DNA from: Candidatus Gastranaerophilales bacterium
GTDB lineage: Bacteria > Cyanobacteriota > Vampirovibrionia > Gastranaerophilales > Gastranaerophilaceae
Direction: 5' to 3'
NCBI GenBank assembly: GCA_944324865.1
Contig: CALUXW010000001.1
Span: forward strand, 1 to 64,000
Length of the DNA stretch: 64,000 nt
This document shows, piece after piece, positions 18,849 to 29,552 of the stretch (position 1 is the first letter of the stretch; each line of letters starts with the position of its first letter). The position numbers and the translations under genes were made by a program. The notes beneath the pieces were generated by a model. That model saw only the letters and a program-made list of their open reading frames with translations, was not told the DNA's origin and made no database searches.

Positions 18849-20204
18849 ATGCATACACTAAATGATGAACTTATAGAAAAAGATTTAAAATATGTCTGGC
18901 ACCCGTGTTCACAAATGAAAGATTATGAAGAATTAAAACCAATAATTGTCAAGAAGGGAGAAGGAGTTAATCTTTATTCTGTTGATGATAAAAAATATAT
19001 TGATGTAGTAAGTTCTTGGTGGTGCAATCTTTTAGGGCATTGCAATAAAAGAATATCAAATGCAGTAAAACAACAGTTAGATACACTGGAACATGTTATC
19101 TTCGCTAATTTTTCTCACCCGAAAGCTATTGAACTTTGTGAAAAGCTTGCTAATCTATTGCCCGTCGGTTTAGAAAAATTTTGTTTTACTGACAACGGTT
19201 CTTCTGCAATTGAAGCAGCTATGAAGATGAGTTTCCAATATCACTATCAAACAGGAAATCCACAAAAAACTCGATTTATGGCATTGTCAGATGCGTATCA
19301 TGGTGAAACAATAGGTGCATTATCGGTTGGCGGAGTTGACTTGTATTCTGAAATTTATAAACCTGTGTTGCTTGATATAATTAGAATACAAGGTCCAGAT
19401 TGCTACAGATGTCCTTTTGGCTTAAACTGTAAAAATTGTGAGGCACAGTGTATAAATTTTGCACAAGAAAGTTTTAAAAAATGGGGGAATGAGTCTTGTG
19501 CCATTGTAATAGAGCCATTGGTCCAAGCTGCAGCAGGCATGAAAATTTATTCTCCAAAATATTTGAACAAATTGCGCAAGCTTTGTGATGAATATAATGT
19601 ACATTTAATTGCGGATGAAATAGCAACAGGTTATGGTAGAACGGGTAAAATGTTTGCTTGCGACCATGCGGGGATTTCGCCTGACATCATGTGCCTTTCA
19701 AAAGGTCTAACAGGTGGCTATATGCCTATGGCACTTGCTGTTACTACAAAAAAAATATTTAATGCTTTTTATGCGCCATATTCTGAAGGCAAGGCATTTA
19801 TGCACTCACATACATACAGTGGCAATCCGCTTGCATGTGCTGCAGCATGTGAAGTTTTGAATATTCTGAGAGATGAGAACATAATTGAAAAAGCACAAGA
19901 AAAAGCTATTTATTTTAACAAAATTATAAATGAAAAATTTTCAAATTTTAAATTTGTTGGTGATATACGTTCAATAGGATTAATTAATGCAATTGAACTT
20001 GTAAAAAATAAAAACTCAAAAGAGCCTTTTGATTCAAAATTAAGGATAGGATATCAAATATATAAAGAAGCATTAAAATATGGTGTAATACTTCGTCCAC
20101 TGGGTAATGTTATATATTTTAATCCCCCATTAATAATTGAAAAAGATGACATGAACTATGTCACCGATGTTGCTTATAAATGTGTGAAAAAAGTTCTTGA
20201 CTAG
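18849..20204 (+). CDS. bioA: Adenosylmethionine-8-amino-7-oxononanoate aminotransferase (BioA)
   Basis: A 451-residue class III PLP aminotransferase that makes diaminopelargonic acid in biotin synthesis. Near the N-terminus KYVWHPCSQMKDY and the SSWWCNLLGH motif are BioA-typical. NGSSAIEAAMKM, YHGETIGALS, ADEIATGYGRTGKMF and the PLP lysine in CLSKGLTGGYMP follow in order. A cysteine-rich insert (CYRCPFGLNCKNCEAQC near 185) may bind a metal. I chose ATG 18849 because AGAGGA precedes it; an in-frame ATG at 18741 lies inside the divergent gene. No other bio gene is present. Confidence 0.92.
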   Translation: MHTLNDELIEKDLKYVWHPCSQMKDYEELKPIIVKKGEGVNLYSVDDKKYIDVVSSWWCNLLGHCNKRISNAVKQQLDTLEHVIFANFSHPKAIELCEKLANLLPVGLEKFCFTDNGSSAIEAAMKMSFQYHYQTGNPQKTRFMALSDAYHGETIGALSVGGVDLYSEIYKPVLLDIIRIQGPDCYRCPFGLNCKNCEAQCINFAQESFKKWGNESCAIVIEPLVQAAAGMKIYSPKYLNKLRKLCDEYNVHLIADEIATGYGRTGKMFACDHAGISPDIMCLSKGLTGGYMPMALAVTTKKIFNAFYAPYSEGKAFMHSHTYSGNPLACAAACEVLNILRDENIIEKAQEKAIYFNKIINEKFSNFKFVGDIRSIGLINAIELVKNKNSKEPFDSKLRIGYQIYKEALKYGVILRPLGNVIYFNPPLIIEKDDMNYVTDVAYKCVKKVLD

Positions 20205-20257
20205 CAAATTTTTAAATTTACGATTTTTGTATTTTTTGTCAAAAGTGAGAGGAAAGT

Positions 20258-21739
20258 ATGAAAGTAAACCCGGTTTGTCTTAATAATGTATTTAGTATTA
20301 AAAAAAATAAATATTATACAGCAGATAAGTTAAGTAGTAGCGAGAAAAAAATTTTAATGCCTACATATGAACATTACATAAGTTTTATGGGAGGCAATAG
20401 TCTTGATTTAAAACAGAGTGTAATAAACTTAAACAGTCTTTCAAACGGTGATGGTTCAAAATTTCCGCCTGATATTTTGAATATGGCAAAGGAAGTTATA
20501 AAATCAGGAAATCCTCAGGACAGAACACTTATTGATATCCATAAAGATAAATATGGAAAATTAAATGACTGTTATAATTTAGAAGATGCGAAAGAGCTGT
20601 TTGATGAATTTAAAGGTGTTTTATCTGACAAAGATGTTATTGCACTTGATGGTTCTTTCATTTCCAGAGTAAAAAATGGAGAAATTGAAAATTTTAATAA
20701 AGATGAGGACTTGGCCTTTCAGCTTTTAAAACTATACTGGGCAGAAGGATTTTCTTTAAATGACTTGAAGCAATATACGGGTACAAATCTTTATCATACA
20801 ATGTCAAAATTTAAAATTCCTTTAATGGATAGAGATTATGCTCATGTGCTTAAATTTTCTGACAAAGAATATAATGAGCGTTTAACTGAACTTTTAGCAA
20901 AAAAAGCAATGGAGTCTTCTGACAGGCGTGCACAGAAAACAAGTGGAGAGCCTGTCTATATACCACATGGACCTTTAAGCGAAATTCACAAAAAGCATAT
21001 TTCAGAAGGATTAATAAAACATTATGCACAGCATCCTGAAAAACTGACTGCTATGTCAAAAAGGCAAGTCGAATATTTTGAAAAAAATCCTGAACAGAAA
21101 TTACTGTTGCAAAGGGCTATGCTTTACGCTTGGAATAAAACTCAAGAAGGTAAAAGCATAAAAAAACACCTTGTTAAATTTTTCAAAAAATATAATGTGC
21201 AACTGACAGAGTCGTTATATCAAGCAGATTATGACAAAATATCACAACCACAAAGACAAGCACTAAAATTATTTTGGGAGAAAAACGGTTGGGCAAGAAA
21301 AGCTTTTTCAGCTGCAGTTAGGCAGGGTTGGAATAATGTGAAAGAAAAAAAACAAATTTTATACAATACAATAGAAACATGTTCGTGCATTGGGGGTTTA
21401 ATCTCGATTAGAAATGAAATACTTGATAATAAAATTCCTAAAAATATTTCTGACAATAGAGATTTTTTGAGTAATGTTTCAATGTTTATAGACACTCTCA
21501 TTTACCCCGAAACAATTGGTAAAAGAAAGCAGAACATACCACCGGTTTTTCCTGAAATGCAGGATATAGATAAGATTTTGGGTGCTATTGAAAGATTATC
21601 AAAGCTTTATGATCAAGAAAAATTCTTAGACTACTTGCTTGTTAAAATAAAAACCTCGACAGAACTATTTTTAAAAATTCCTAATCAGCAAAACAATATT
21701 GACTATATGAAATTTATGGGTGTAATTTCAAATGATTGA
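20258..21739 (+). CDS. Unrecognised helical protein (493 aa)
   Basis: I do not recognise this family. The protein has 493 residues, is basic in the middle and mostly helical, with no signal peptide or membrane helix. The central part (about 235-375) contains loosely repeated segments of about 35 residues, each with aromatic and Lys-rich helices, e.g. HKKHISEGLIKHYAQHPEK and AFSAAVRQGWNNVKEKK; the first resembles the short NUMOD3-like DNA-binding motif, which hints at nucleic-acid contact. AGAGGAAAG precedes the ATG. It lies alone between bioA and the RND operon. Confidence is for the gene, not for any function. Confidence 0.8.
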   Translation: MKVNPVCLNNVFSIKKNKYYTADKLSSSEKKILMPTYEHYISFMGGNSLDLKQSVINLNSLSNGDGSKFPPDILNMAKEVIKSGNPQDRTLIDIHKDKYGKLNDCYNLEDAKELFDEFKGVLSDKDVIALDGSFISRVKNGEIENFNKDEDLAFQLLKLYWAEGFSLNDLKQYTGTNLYHTMSKFKIPLMDRDYAHVLKFSDKEYNERLTELLAKKAMESSDRRAQKTSGEPVYIPHGPLSEIHKKHISEGLIKHYAQHPEKLTAMSKRQVEYFEKNPEQKLLLQRAMLYAWNKTQEGKSIKKHLVKFFKKYNVQLTESLYQADYDKISQPQRQALKLFWEKNGWARKAFSAAVRQGWNNVKEKKQILYNTIETCSCIGGLISIRNEILDNKIPKNISDNRDFLSNVSMFIDTLIYPETIGKRKQNIPPVFPEMQDIDKILGAIERLSKLYDQEKFLDYLLVKIKTSTELFLKIPNQQNNIDYMKFMGVISND

Positions 21740-21759
21740 TGTATAAAATTCATTATAGA

Positions 21760-21800
21760 TTGACAGTACAAAATAAAATATTTTAAAATATGATTATAAT
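21760..21800 (+). promoter_or_regulatory. Candidate promoter of the RND efflux operon
   Basis: TTGACA at 21760-21765 stands 18 bases before TAAAAT (21784-21789), and a second -10-like TATAAT is at 21795-21800. The -10 region lies inside or next to a 14-base A/T palindrome (ATATTTTAAAATAT, 21778-21791) that could be a repressor site. No regulator gene is adjacent. Confidence 0.45.
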
Positions 21801-21842
21801 TTGTCCTGCCTATAAGCATGGATGCAGTGGGGAGTAACAATT

Positions 21843-22988
21843 GTGAAGATTAATTTAACCAGAAAACAGTGGGCAGTTGTTGTTTTGTTAATTATTATTC
21901 TGCCTATTTTGTATAACAAAACTGCAGGATTAGTAGGTGGTATAATTCAAAAGCGTCTTATGATGATGCCAAAAGAAGTTGAGGTTGACAAAGCACATCT
22001 GGAAGAAATTAACGTTAGTGCTGAAGCAACAGGTAGAGTAGAGGCAAAATACTCTGTTGATTTGGTTGCCAGGGTGTCAGGTTTTTTAATAAAAAAATAT
22101 TTTACAGAAGGGGACTTTGTTAAAAAAGGACAGGTGCTTTTTCAAATTGACCCTCGTGAATTTCAAATTGAAGTTAACAATGCACAAGCTACTGTAAATC
22201 AGTACAGTGCTTTGTTAAAAAATGCCCAACAAGAGTTAAACAGAGCAAATGCACTGATTAAAGAAGATTTGATAAGTCGCTCTGATGTCGATCAAAGTCT
22301 TGCAACAAGAAATCAAAACAAGGCTCTATATGATGCTGCTCGTCAACAACTTGAATTAGCACGTGTTAATTTAAGTTATACTACAATAAAATCCCCAATT
22401 GATGGAAGAATTGGCAAGGTTAATATTACAGAGGGTAATTATGTCACACCTACATCAGGACCTCTTGTTAATATTGCAAGTATAAGTCCCGTATATATAA
22501 CATTTAGTCTAAAAAGTGATGATTTTATAAAGCTTTTAAAAGCGAGTGATAAATTTAAAGATGTTATAGTGCGAGCACAATTTGGGGGAGGCAGTTGGTA
22601 CTATAAAACAGGTAAAATAAATTTTGTTGACAATAAAATAGATAAAGATTCAGGCTCAGTCACAATGCGGGCAGTATTTGATAATGAAAAAAGTTGGCTT
22701 ATGCCCGGTGATTATATGAAAATTGAGCTAATAGCCCCACAAAAAGTTAAATTTATTACTATACCACAATCTTGTACAAAAGGTGATGCAATGAGCGGGT
22801 ATTACGTATGGACGGTAAAGGATAATAAGGCTGTAAAGACAAATATCAAAGTTTCTGACGATATTAACAACAATTGGGTAGTAGATAGTGGACTTTCACT
22901 TGACGATATGGTTGTTGTGTCTGGTACACAAAATATCGCCTCAGAAGGTCAAAAGCTAAAAATTTTAGAAAAAAAGAAAAGTAAATAA
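21843..22988 (+). CDS. RND efflux periplasmic adaptor (AcrA/MexA-like)
   Basis: A 381-residue membrane-fusion protein. The N-terminal membrane anchor (about 8-24) is uncleaved and lacks a lipobox cysteine. The lipoyl halves read [21 protein letters not shown] and [18 protein letters not shown] (given in part), separated by a coiled-coil hairpin at about 95-160; beta-barrel and membrane-proximal domains follow. The start is GTG 21843, with GGGGAG eight bases upstream; an ATG at 21822 precedes that ribosome site and is rejected. The permease gene begins 2 bases after the stop, so this is the first gene of a complete tripartite operon. Confidence 0.92.
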   Translation: MKINLTRKQWAVVVLLIIILPILYNKTAGLVGGIIQKRLMMMPKEVEVDKAHLEEINVSAEATGRVEAKYSVDLVARVSGFLIKKYFTEGDFVKKGQVLFQIDPREFQIEVNNAQATVNQYSALLKNAQQELNRANALIKEDLISRSDVDQSLATRNQNKALYDAARQQLELARVNLSYTTIKSPIDGRIGKVNITEGNYVTPTSGPLVNIASISPVYITFSLKSDDFIKLLKASDKFKDVIVRAQFGGGSWYYKTGKINFVDNKIDKDSGSVTMRAVFDNEKSWLMPGDYMKIELIAPQKVKFITIPQSCTKGDAMSGYYVWTVKDNKAVKTNIKVSDDINNNWVVDSGLSLDDMVVVSGTQNIASEGQKLKILEKKKSK

Positions 22989-22990
22989 TC

Positions 22991-25900
22991 ATGAAAAAAA
23001 TATTCGATAAAGATAAATTGTTCTTTTTTATACAAAAACCACGCTTTGCGCTTGTTATTTCAATATGTATTGTGATATTAGGTTTAATTTCAATACTCGG
23101 TTTAAAACAAGAAAGTTATCCAGACGTCACTCCTCCGCAAGTCAGAGTGAGCGCATCATATCAAGGAGCAAGCGCAGAAGTAATAGAATCCTCTATAGCT
23201 ACTGTATTGGAAAACAAACTAAATGGTGTTGAAGACTTAACATACATGACATCAACTTCAAATGATGGGAGTTATTCTTTGACTTTATATTTTAAAGTTG
23301 GTTCGGATAAAAATATTAATTTGATGAATGTACAAAACAGAATTCAACAAGTTCAATCACAATTGCCGGAAGATGTACAGAGAACAGGTGTTACTGCAAT
23401 AAGCCGTTCCTCAGGTTCAGGTGCTGTTATTTTAACACTATATCCAGAATCAGGTGATTGGTCTCAACTCGATTTAACAAATTACGGTTCAATATATATT
23501 AAAGACGAATTAAAACGAGTAGAGGGTGTTGCAGATGTAAGCGTTTTTGGTGGTGGCAACTATTCAATGAGAATATGGCTTGATCCGCAAAAAATGGCAG
23601 GCTTAAATATTTCCTCGAGTGAAGTACAAAATGCAATCACATCCCAAAACACACAAGTAACTGCAGGTGCATTAGGACAATTGCCTACTGATTCAAAACG
23701 GGCATTACAAATAACACTTAAAACGCAAGGCCGACTTGACAAAGTGGAAGAATTTGAAAATATTATTATACGTTCAAATTCGGACGGCTCAAATGTTAAA
23801 ATAAAAGATATTGCTAATGTAGAACTTGGAGCTGAATCATATTCTAATTTAGGTTTAGTTAATGGAAAACCATCTGCTGTTGTTGTAATATCTCAACTGC
23901 CCGATGCTAACATCATAAATCTTTCAAAAGCAGTGAAGGAAAAAGTTGAAGAGCTAAATTCCAGACTTACTAACGGAATTAAAATACTTTATGTAAAAGA
24001 CGATGCCGATTTTATTCATGAATCCATGAAAGAGGTTGAGTTTACAATATTTTTAACTGCGATAATTGTTGTAATAATAATATTTCTTTTCTTGGGTGAT
24101 GCTATGGCCACCCTCGTGCCTTGTATTACAATTCCTGTATCTCTCATAGGAACATTTTTTGCACTTAAGGCATTTGGCATGTCTATAAACCTTTTGTCTT
24201 TATTTGCGCTTGTTTTAGCTGTAGGTGTTGTTGTTGACGATGCAATTGTTGTTATCGAAAACGTAAACAGGCATATAAAAGAGGGGAAATCAGCAATTAT
24301 CGCTACTCAACTTACAATGCAAGAAGTTGGTTCTGCCCTTGTTGCAATGGCTTTAGTATTAATGGCTGTTTTTGTGCCAATTATTTTTATGGGTGGAATG
24401 ACAGGAGTTATGTATAAACAATTTGCAGTTTGCATAGCTGTATCAATAGCTATTTCTGCAATTTGTGCACTTAGCTTATCACCTGCGATGTGTTCGCATT
24501 TTTTAGGCAGGCATGATGAGAATGAAAAAGGTATTGGGATTACCAAACATCCACAATTTAAGCTGTTAGTTCGTTTTATAAATAAAAAACTAAAACTTAT
24601 TGTTAATAAATTTAACCAACAATTTCAAAAAGTTGAAGATTTCTATATGGAGTTTGTTGAAAAATTTGTTTATAACAAAAAACTTGTAGCAATTTTTTAT
24701 GTAACAATTGTTGTGCTTACATTATTTTGTTTTAAAACTATTTCTACAGGTTTTATACCTGATGAAGATCAAGGGATGTTGTTGGCAAGCATTACATTGC
24801 CCGATGGTGCCTCTTTGCAGCGAACAGAAGAAGTTTCAAGAAAATTCGTAGAAGAAATAAAAAACATCGAGGGTATTAATCCGGAAAAGTTAACTGTATT
24901 TGGTGGGGACGGGGCTACTAACCAATCTACTGTTATTATACAATTGCTTGAATATAAAGATAGGAGAATAAATCCTGTAACTTGGGTTATTAGAAAAATA
25001 CAGGGAAAATCAACTGACCTATCACATGTTGCTATATTGAACCAAGTTCGTGCAGTCGCATCAAACACAAAAGAAGCTTCTATAGTTGCCTTTTCTCCGC
25101 CGGCAATTATGGGAATGAGTATGATGGGCGGTTTCGAATTTCAAATGCTTTCACAAGGCGAATATAGTGCACAAGAACTTGAAGGTTGGGCGCAAAAATT
25201 AATTGCCGCCGCTAATCAAAACCCTGCTTTATCAAGCGTCTATACTTCATTTCAGGCAAATGTTCCACAGTATATAGTTGAAATTGATTACGAAAGAGCT
25301 ATGGCTCAAAATATAGATTTACAGGAGCTTTATACAACTCTGGGTTCAATGTTGGGTACTAGGTATGTCAATGATTTTAACAAATATGGTCGTGTTTTTA
25401 AAGTTCAAATGCAAGCTCAGAGTAGATTTAGAGATAAAGCTACAGATTTATCAGGAATATATGTTAAAAATAAAAATGGTGTAATGGTTCCAATATTGTC
25501 AGTTGTAAAATTAAGACAAACGGTAGGTACTGCATCGATTACAAGGTATAACCAGTACGAGTCTGTACAAATACAAGGCCAGCAAGCATCCGGGAAGAGT
25601 TCTGGGGATGCAATGAATGCAATGGAAGAAGTTGCAAAAGACGTTTTGCCATCTGATATGACGTTCGACTGGTCTGGTACATCTGCACAAGAACGTGAAG
25701 CATCGGGGCAAACCGCCATGGTGGTTTCCATGGCACTGATATTTGTGTATTTGTTTTTGGTTGCTTTGTACGAAAGTTATACTATCCCTGTTGCAGTTTT
25801 GCTTATATCTCCGATAGCTGCACTTGGTGCGCTCATATTTCAGATGATGATAAATCAATCTTTTGATATATATTCACAAGTTGGTATGATTACACTTATC

Positions 25901-26242
25901 GGTCTGGCCGCAAAGCAGTCAATATTAATTGTCGAATTTGCCAAAGAAGAACATGAGAAGAACGGTTTATCTGTCAAAGCAGCAGCAATTAAGGCAGCTA
26001 AATTACGTTTTAGAGCAATTATGATGACAGAACTTGCTTTTATAATAGGTGTTTTACCAATGATTTTTGCTCAAGGGGCAGGTGCAAATTCAAGAATTTC
26101 TGTAGGTTCTACAGTTTTTGGTGGAATGATTGCTGCTTGTACATTAGGTGCAGTTTTAACACCAGCGTTTTACGTAATTGTTCAGGAATTTGTAGATAAA
26201 TTCCCAAAAAGAGAAATAACTCAAAAGGACTTGGAGTACTAA
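22991..26242 (+). CDS. RND multidrug efflux permease (AcrB/MexB, HAE1 type)
   Basis: A 1083-residue inner-membrane proton/drug antiporter, slightly longer than AcrB. Twelve helices and two large periplasmic loops can be recognised. The N-terminal [19 protein letters not shown] is typical, and the proton-relay aspartate pair lies in [15 protein letters not shown] near 410. The late signature [16 protein letters not shown] near 970 is also typical of HAE1 permeases. A 30-residue extra Lys-rich stretch lies near 500-540 in the central cytoplasmic loop. It is flanked by its adaptor and outer-membrane channel; substrates are probably hydrophobic drugs, bile salts or lipids. Confidence 0.95.
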   Translation: MKKIFDKDKLFFFIQKPRFALVISICIVILGLISILGLKQESYPDVTPPQVRVSASYQGASAEVIESSIATVLENKLNGVEDLTYMTSTSNDGSYSLTLYFKVGSDKNINLMNVQNRIQQVQSQLPEDVQRTGVTAISRSSGSGAVILTLYPESGDWSQLDLTNYGSIYIKDELKRVEGVADVSVFGGGNYSMRIWLDPQKMAGLNISSSEVQNAITSQNTQVTAGALGQLPTDSKRALQITLKTQGRLDKVEEFENIIIRSNSDGSNVKIKDIANVELGAESYSNLGLVNGKPSAVVVISQLPDANIINLSKAVKEKVEELNSRLTNGIKILYVKDDADFIHESMKEVEFTIFLTAIIVVIIIFLFLGDAMATLVPCITIPVSLIGTFFALKAFGMSINLLSLFALVLAVGVVVDDAIVVIENVNRHIKEGKSAIIATQLTMQEVGSALVAMALVLMAVFVPIIFMGGMTGVMYKQFAVCIAVSIAISAICALSLSPAMCSHFLGRHDENEKGIGITKHPQFKLLVRFINKKLKLIVNKFNQQFQKVEDFYMEFVEKFVYNKKLVAIFYVTIVVLTLFCFKTISTGFIPDEDQGMLLASITLPDGASLQRTEEVSRKFVEEIKNIEGINPEKLTVFGGDGATNQSTVIIQLLEYKDRRINPVTWVIRKIQGKSTDLSHVAILNQVRAVASNTKEASIVAFSPPAIMGMSMMGGFEFQMLSQGEYSAQELEGWAQKLIAAANQNPALSSVYTSFQANVPQYIVEIDYERAMAQNIDLQELYTTLGSMLGTRYVNDFNKYGRVFKVQMQAQSRFRDKATDLSGIYVKNKNGVMVPILSVVKLRQTVGTASITRYNQYESVQIQGQQASGKSSGDAMNAMEEVAKDVLPSDMTFDWSGTSAQEREASGQTAMVVSMALIFVYLFLVALYESYTIPVAVLLISPIAALGALIFQMMINQSFDIYSQVGMITLIGLAAKQSILIVEFAKEEHEKNGLSVKAAAIKAAKLRFRAIMMTELAFIIGVLPMIFAQGAGANSRISVGSTVFGGMIAACTLGAVLTPAFYVIVQEFVDKFPKREITQKDLEY

Positions 26243-26248
26243 TCTTTT

Positions 26249-27853
26249 ATGAAAAAAATATTTTTAACACTGTTAATAATGACATTTTTAATATCTAATG
26301 CGGAACAGAGTTGGTCTTTTTCTGTTTTTAAAAAAAAGTCACAAACTAATACTGAGGAAAATCTACCTAAAACTGATGATTCGAAAAAGTCTATATTTAA
26401 ATTTAAAAAAGAAAAAACAAAAGATGATGATGTGATTCATATTGTTGAACCTGAGAAAAAATCTAAAAAGCGCCTTAAAAAACAAGCAAAAAATGATGCA
26501 AAAAAGAAAGTTCAAAATGAAAAAACAAAAAAAGAAACTTCAAAGGAAGCAGAAGGAATGTACGAAACTAAATTTCCTGAGATTGCTTCAAAGATTGAGT
26601 ATAACCAAATTAATGGTGAAGTTAGTTTAGTTGACTGTATTAAGCTTGCAATTTCAAATCATCCTGCTATTGTATCAGCAATTAGTAATTCGCAAATATA
26701 TGAATCTCGAATAGGACAGGCATGGGCTAATTATTTCCCCACAATAAGCGCTGGAGTAAACTATTCAAGAAATGATATGTTAAATACTATGGGTAATAAT
26801 GCCTACTCAAGAATGATAGCGCAAAGATATAATATGTTTTATGTTCCTACAATTAGTGCAAACATGTTGCTTTTTGACTTTGGTAAAACAAAGGCTATGG
26901 CCGATGTTGCAAAAAGAAATTATGAGTCTTCACGCTATGATGCAGAAACAAGTATAGAAAGTGTTATATATAATGTAAAAGTTGCTTATTACAATATGGT
27001 ATTTGCACAGCTACAAAAAATTGTTTATGAAGATACTGTAAAAGACTATGAATTGCAATTAAAGCAAGCCCAGGCGTATTATAATATCGGAAAAAAAGCA
27101 AAAATTGATGTGACAACAGCGCAGTACAATCTCGGCAATGCAAAAGTTAATTTAATTAAAGCTAAAAATACTCTTGAATTAGCCGCAGTGGAGCTTGCCA
27201 ATGCTGTTGGAATACCTCAAATGGAGAATGTTACTCTTAAGGATCAGATGAACACAAAAATGTTTGACGTTAATTTTCCGGATTTAATTAAAACAGCTGA
27301 GGAAAGTCGTCCTTCGCTCCTTTCAGCAAAAAAGAAAATGGATGCTGCAGAATTAAACATAAGAGGAGCTAAGCGTGCATTTGCACCTGATTTAAGTGCT
27401 TTTGGTTCTTATGATCACGGTGGTAGGGAAATTGATAGCGATTATGGTTACCAATTTGGAGTTCAGTTTAGTTATACTTCTCTAAATTTGTTATCGCTAA
27501 AAAAACAGCTGGATGAAGCAAATGCTACATATAAAAAATATGCCGCAGACTTTGAACAAGAAAAGCAAAATGTGTATCTTGAAGTAAAGAGTGCCTATAT
27601 AAGCTTGCTAAATTCTCATGATAGTTTAGGGGTTGCAAAACTTGCGCTGCAACAAGCAAAAGAACAACAATATCAAGCATTTAGGCGTTATCAAGTAGGC
27701 CTTGGTAATGCAATAGAATTTAAAGATGCCGAAAACACATATCTTAATGCTCAGTTAAGTTATTATTCAAACTTGCTTGACTACAATGTCAATGCTGCAG
27801 AGCTTGAAAGGGTTGTAGGCGCTCCCATTAAAGAATCTAATATAGATTTATAA
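26249..27853 (+). CDS. TolC-like outer-membrane channel of the RND operon
   Basis: A 534-residue outer-membrane efflux protein, third gene of the RND operon, starting 6 bases after the permease. A signal peptide (about 1-24) is followed by FSVFKKK and a very Lys/Glu-rich linker of about 75 residues, not found in classical TolC. The channel proper starts near residue 125 (VDCIKLAISNHPAIVSA) and shows the second repeat near 375. The linker may be unstructured and lie in the periplasm. A similar FNIFKKK start is seen in the channel gene at 32634-34169. Confidence 0.9.
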   Translation: MKKIFLTLLIMTFLISNAEQSWSFSVFKKKSQTNTEENLPKTDDSKKSIFKFKKEKTKDDDVIHIVEPEKKSKKRLKKQAKNDAKKKVQNEKTKKETSKEAEGMYETKFPEIASKIEYNQINGEVSLVDCIKLAISNHPAIVSAISNSQIYESRIGQAWANYFPTISAGVNYSRNDMLNTMGNNAYSRMIAQRYNMFYVPTISANMLLFDFGKTKAMADVAKRNYESSRYDAETSIESVIYNVKVAYYNMVFAQLQKIVYEDTVKDYELQLKQAQAYYNIGKKAKIDVTTAQYNLGNAKVNLIKAKNTLELAAVELANAVGIPQMENVTLKDQMNTKMFDVNFPDLIKTAEESRPSLLSAKKKMDAAELNIRGAKRAFAPDLSAFGSYDHGGREIDSDYGYQFGVQFSYTSLNLLSLKKQLDEANATYKKYAADFEQEKQNVYLEVKSAYISLLNSHDSLGVAKLALQQAKEQQYQAFRRYQVGLGNAIEFKDAENTYLNAQLSYYSNLLDYNVNAAELERVVGAPIKESNIDL

Positions 27854-27876
27854 TAAGAGCGCATACAAATTATATT

Positions 27877-29460
27877 TTATACTGGTATAAATACGTGATA
27901 TTGTGCATCCCTATTTACTTCTTGAGCTATAATGTGATCGCTGGATTCACGACCATCACCTAATGAGATTGAAATATGACCATGTACGTTTTGTGGGTCT
28001 TGTTCCCAAACGACAATTGCGCCCGCAGGTAGTGATGCTAATTCTTCACGTGATACAGAGTCTGTAACTTCTTCAAATTTACTTGCAAAATTTTCATATC
28101 CTGAAACATTGCCTTGAAGTGCATCTATAGCCATATATGCACTTTCAAACCACATGCCGTCACCGAAATATTCGGTATTGCACAATGAATTATTAACCCC
28201 ACCGAGGCATCTGCCATATGTGCCGGGCACATTTAATGCGGAATTAGCTAGTGCTTGACCTGCTTCGGCATTATAATTTGCAAATGGACCCGAGCTGGCT
28301 TTGCCGGTTAGTTCACCTAACTGTTGTTGTTGCTCTATAATTTCTGTTCGTTTTTCTTCTATCTGTTTATCAATTTGTGCTACCTTTTTGTCTCTATCTG
28401 TTCTTATTTGTTCTATATTACTTTGAATTTCTTGCATTGATTTAACTGCATCATTTTTCGAGTTTGTCTGTAATTCAGCTAATTTATCTTCTGCAGTTTT
28501 CTTATTTTGTTCTTGTGTTTCGATTGATTTCTCATATCTTTCGATTCTATTTTCCAGAAGTTCAATTTTATTTTCAATTTCTTTTATTTGTTCTTGAATT
28601 TCTGATTTTCTTTCTTCATTTGCTTTGTTAACTTCATCATTTTTCGTATCGGTCTTTATAGCATCATACTCGGCCTGTAAATTACTTAAAGTGCTTTCAT
28701 ATCCAAATTTTTCAGAGTTAGCATCATCTATATTTTTATTGTAATTATCTATTTGATCATTTGCCTTTTGTATTTGTTGAAAATACTGATTATCATCACT
28801 TAAAATATTATTATTATTTTTAACTAAAGTGTTTAAACTATTATTCTGTTCTTCAATTGCTTCATCTGCCTCGGCAATAATTTGTTCTTTTTGTTCTTCA
28901 AGTGCAGGTATATCTTCTTCTAGGGCTTTATCAATTGTACTTTGAAGTGATTCGGTTGCATTTGATGAAGTTTTGGAAACCCCACTTCCAGTAGAGCCAG
29001 TTGAGCTTGTAGAACTTGAATTGTTTGTGGTTGAACTACTTGCTTGTGCCGCTGCTTGTGCTCTATAGTCGTCAATTTGTTCTTCACAATTATCAATAAT
29101 TTTTTGGTATTGTTGTTTATTAAACAATTGGGTAATGTCATAGGATGATATATCTTCTTCGTTTCCATCACTGGATGCAACTTCATTCAATTCATCATCG
29201 TCGATTACGCCATCTCCATTTTTATCAAAGTAGTCAAAGACACTCTCAACTCCTGCACTTTCTATGGTTTTATAGAAAATGCTGCTACTTCCATCTAAAT
29301 TTAATCCATCGGCAATTTTTTGTTTAAAGCCTTCTAAGTCCACATTTGAAAATATATTTGTATCAATTGTGTAGCTATTTAATGAAGGTACTTGTACACC
29401 TGATTCACTCTGTGCTGCGAGTGAATCTTCTAATTTGTTAAAAAAAGGTTCAAATAACAT
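27877..29460 (-). CDS. EF-hand, coiled-coil and CHAP-like domain protein
   Basis: A 527-residue modular protein. An EF-hand calcium loop, DKNGDGVIDDDE, is perfect at residues 79-90. A Ser/Thr/Gly-rich linker lies near 140-175. A long Glu/Lys/Gln coiled coil spans about 180-385. The C-terminal 130 residues look like a CHAP/amidase-type peptidoglycan hydrolase, with candidate nucleophile Cys418 in YGRCLGGVNNSLC and His495 in NVHGHISISLGDG. No signal peptide is visible, so export, if any, is non-standard. GGAGAG precedes the start and a perfect A/T hairpin abuts it. The domain assignment of the C-terminus is by motif only. Confidence 0.78.
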   Translation of the reverse strand: MLFEPFFNKLEDSLAAQSESGVQVPSLNSYTIDTNIFSNVDLEGFKQKIADGLNLDGSSSIFYKTIESAGVESVFDYFDKNGDGVIDDDELNEVASSDGNEEDISSYDITQLFNKQQYQKIIDNCEEQIDDYRAQAAAQASSSTTNNSSSTSSTGSTGSGVSKTSSNATESLQSTIDKALEEDIPALEEQKEQIIAEADEAIEEQNNSLNTLVKNNNNILSDDNQYFQQIQKANDQIDNYNKNIDDANSEKFGYESTLSNLQAEYDAIKTDTKNDEVNKANEERKSEIQEQIKEIENKIELLENRIERYEKSIETQEQNKKTAEDKLAELQTNSKNDAVKSMQEIQSNIEQIRTDRDKKVAQIDKQIEEKRTEIIEQQQQLGELTGKASSGPFANYNAEAGQALANSALNVPGTYGRCLGGVNNSLCNTEYFGDGMWFESAYMAIDALQGNVSGYENFASKFEEVTDSVSREELASLPAGAIVVWEQDPQNVHGHISISLGDGRESSDHIIAQEVNRDAQYHVFIPV

Positions 29461-29469
29461 ATTCTCTCC

Positions 29470-29505
29470 GATATATTTTTTATATACATATATAAAAAAT
29501 ATATC
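29470..29505 (-). promoter_or_regulatory. 17-bp perfect A/T inverted repeat abutting a ribosome-binding site
   Basis: Bases 29470-29486 and 29489-29505 are perfect reverse complements with a 2-base spacer. On the minus strand the repeat ends directly before GGAGAG and the ATG of the EF-hand/CHAP gene. In RNA it would form an almost pure A-U stem. It could be a temperature-sensitive leader, a translation-control hairpin or an operator; the function is inferred from position only. Confidence 0.75.
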
Positions 29506-29552
29506 TTACTTATATGTGCTATTTATTAATTTAAAATTTACAAATTTTAACA

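Noticed and set aside
25417-25858. Long antisense open frames inside the RND permease gene
   Set aside because: They are on the opposite strand of a clearly coding region, have no ribosome sites and no family features.
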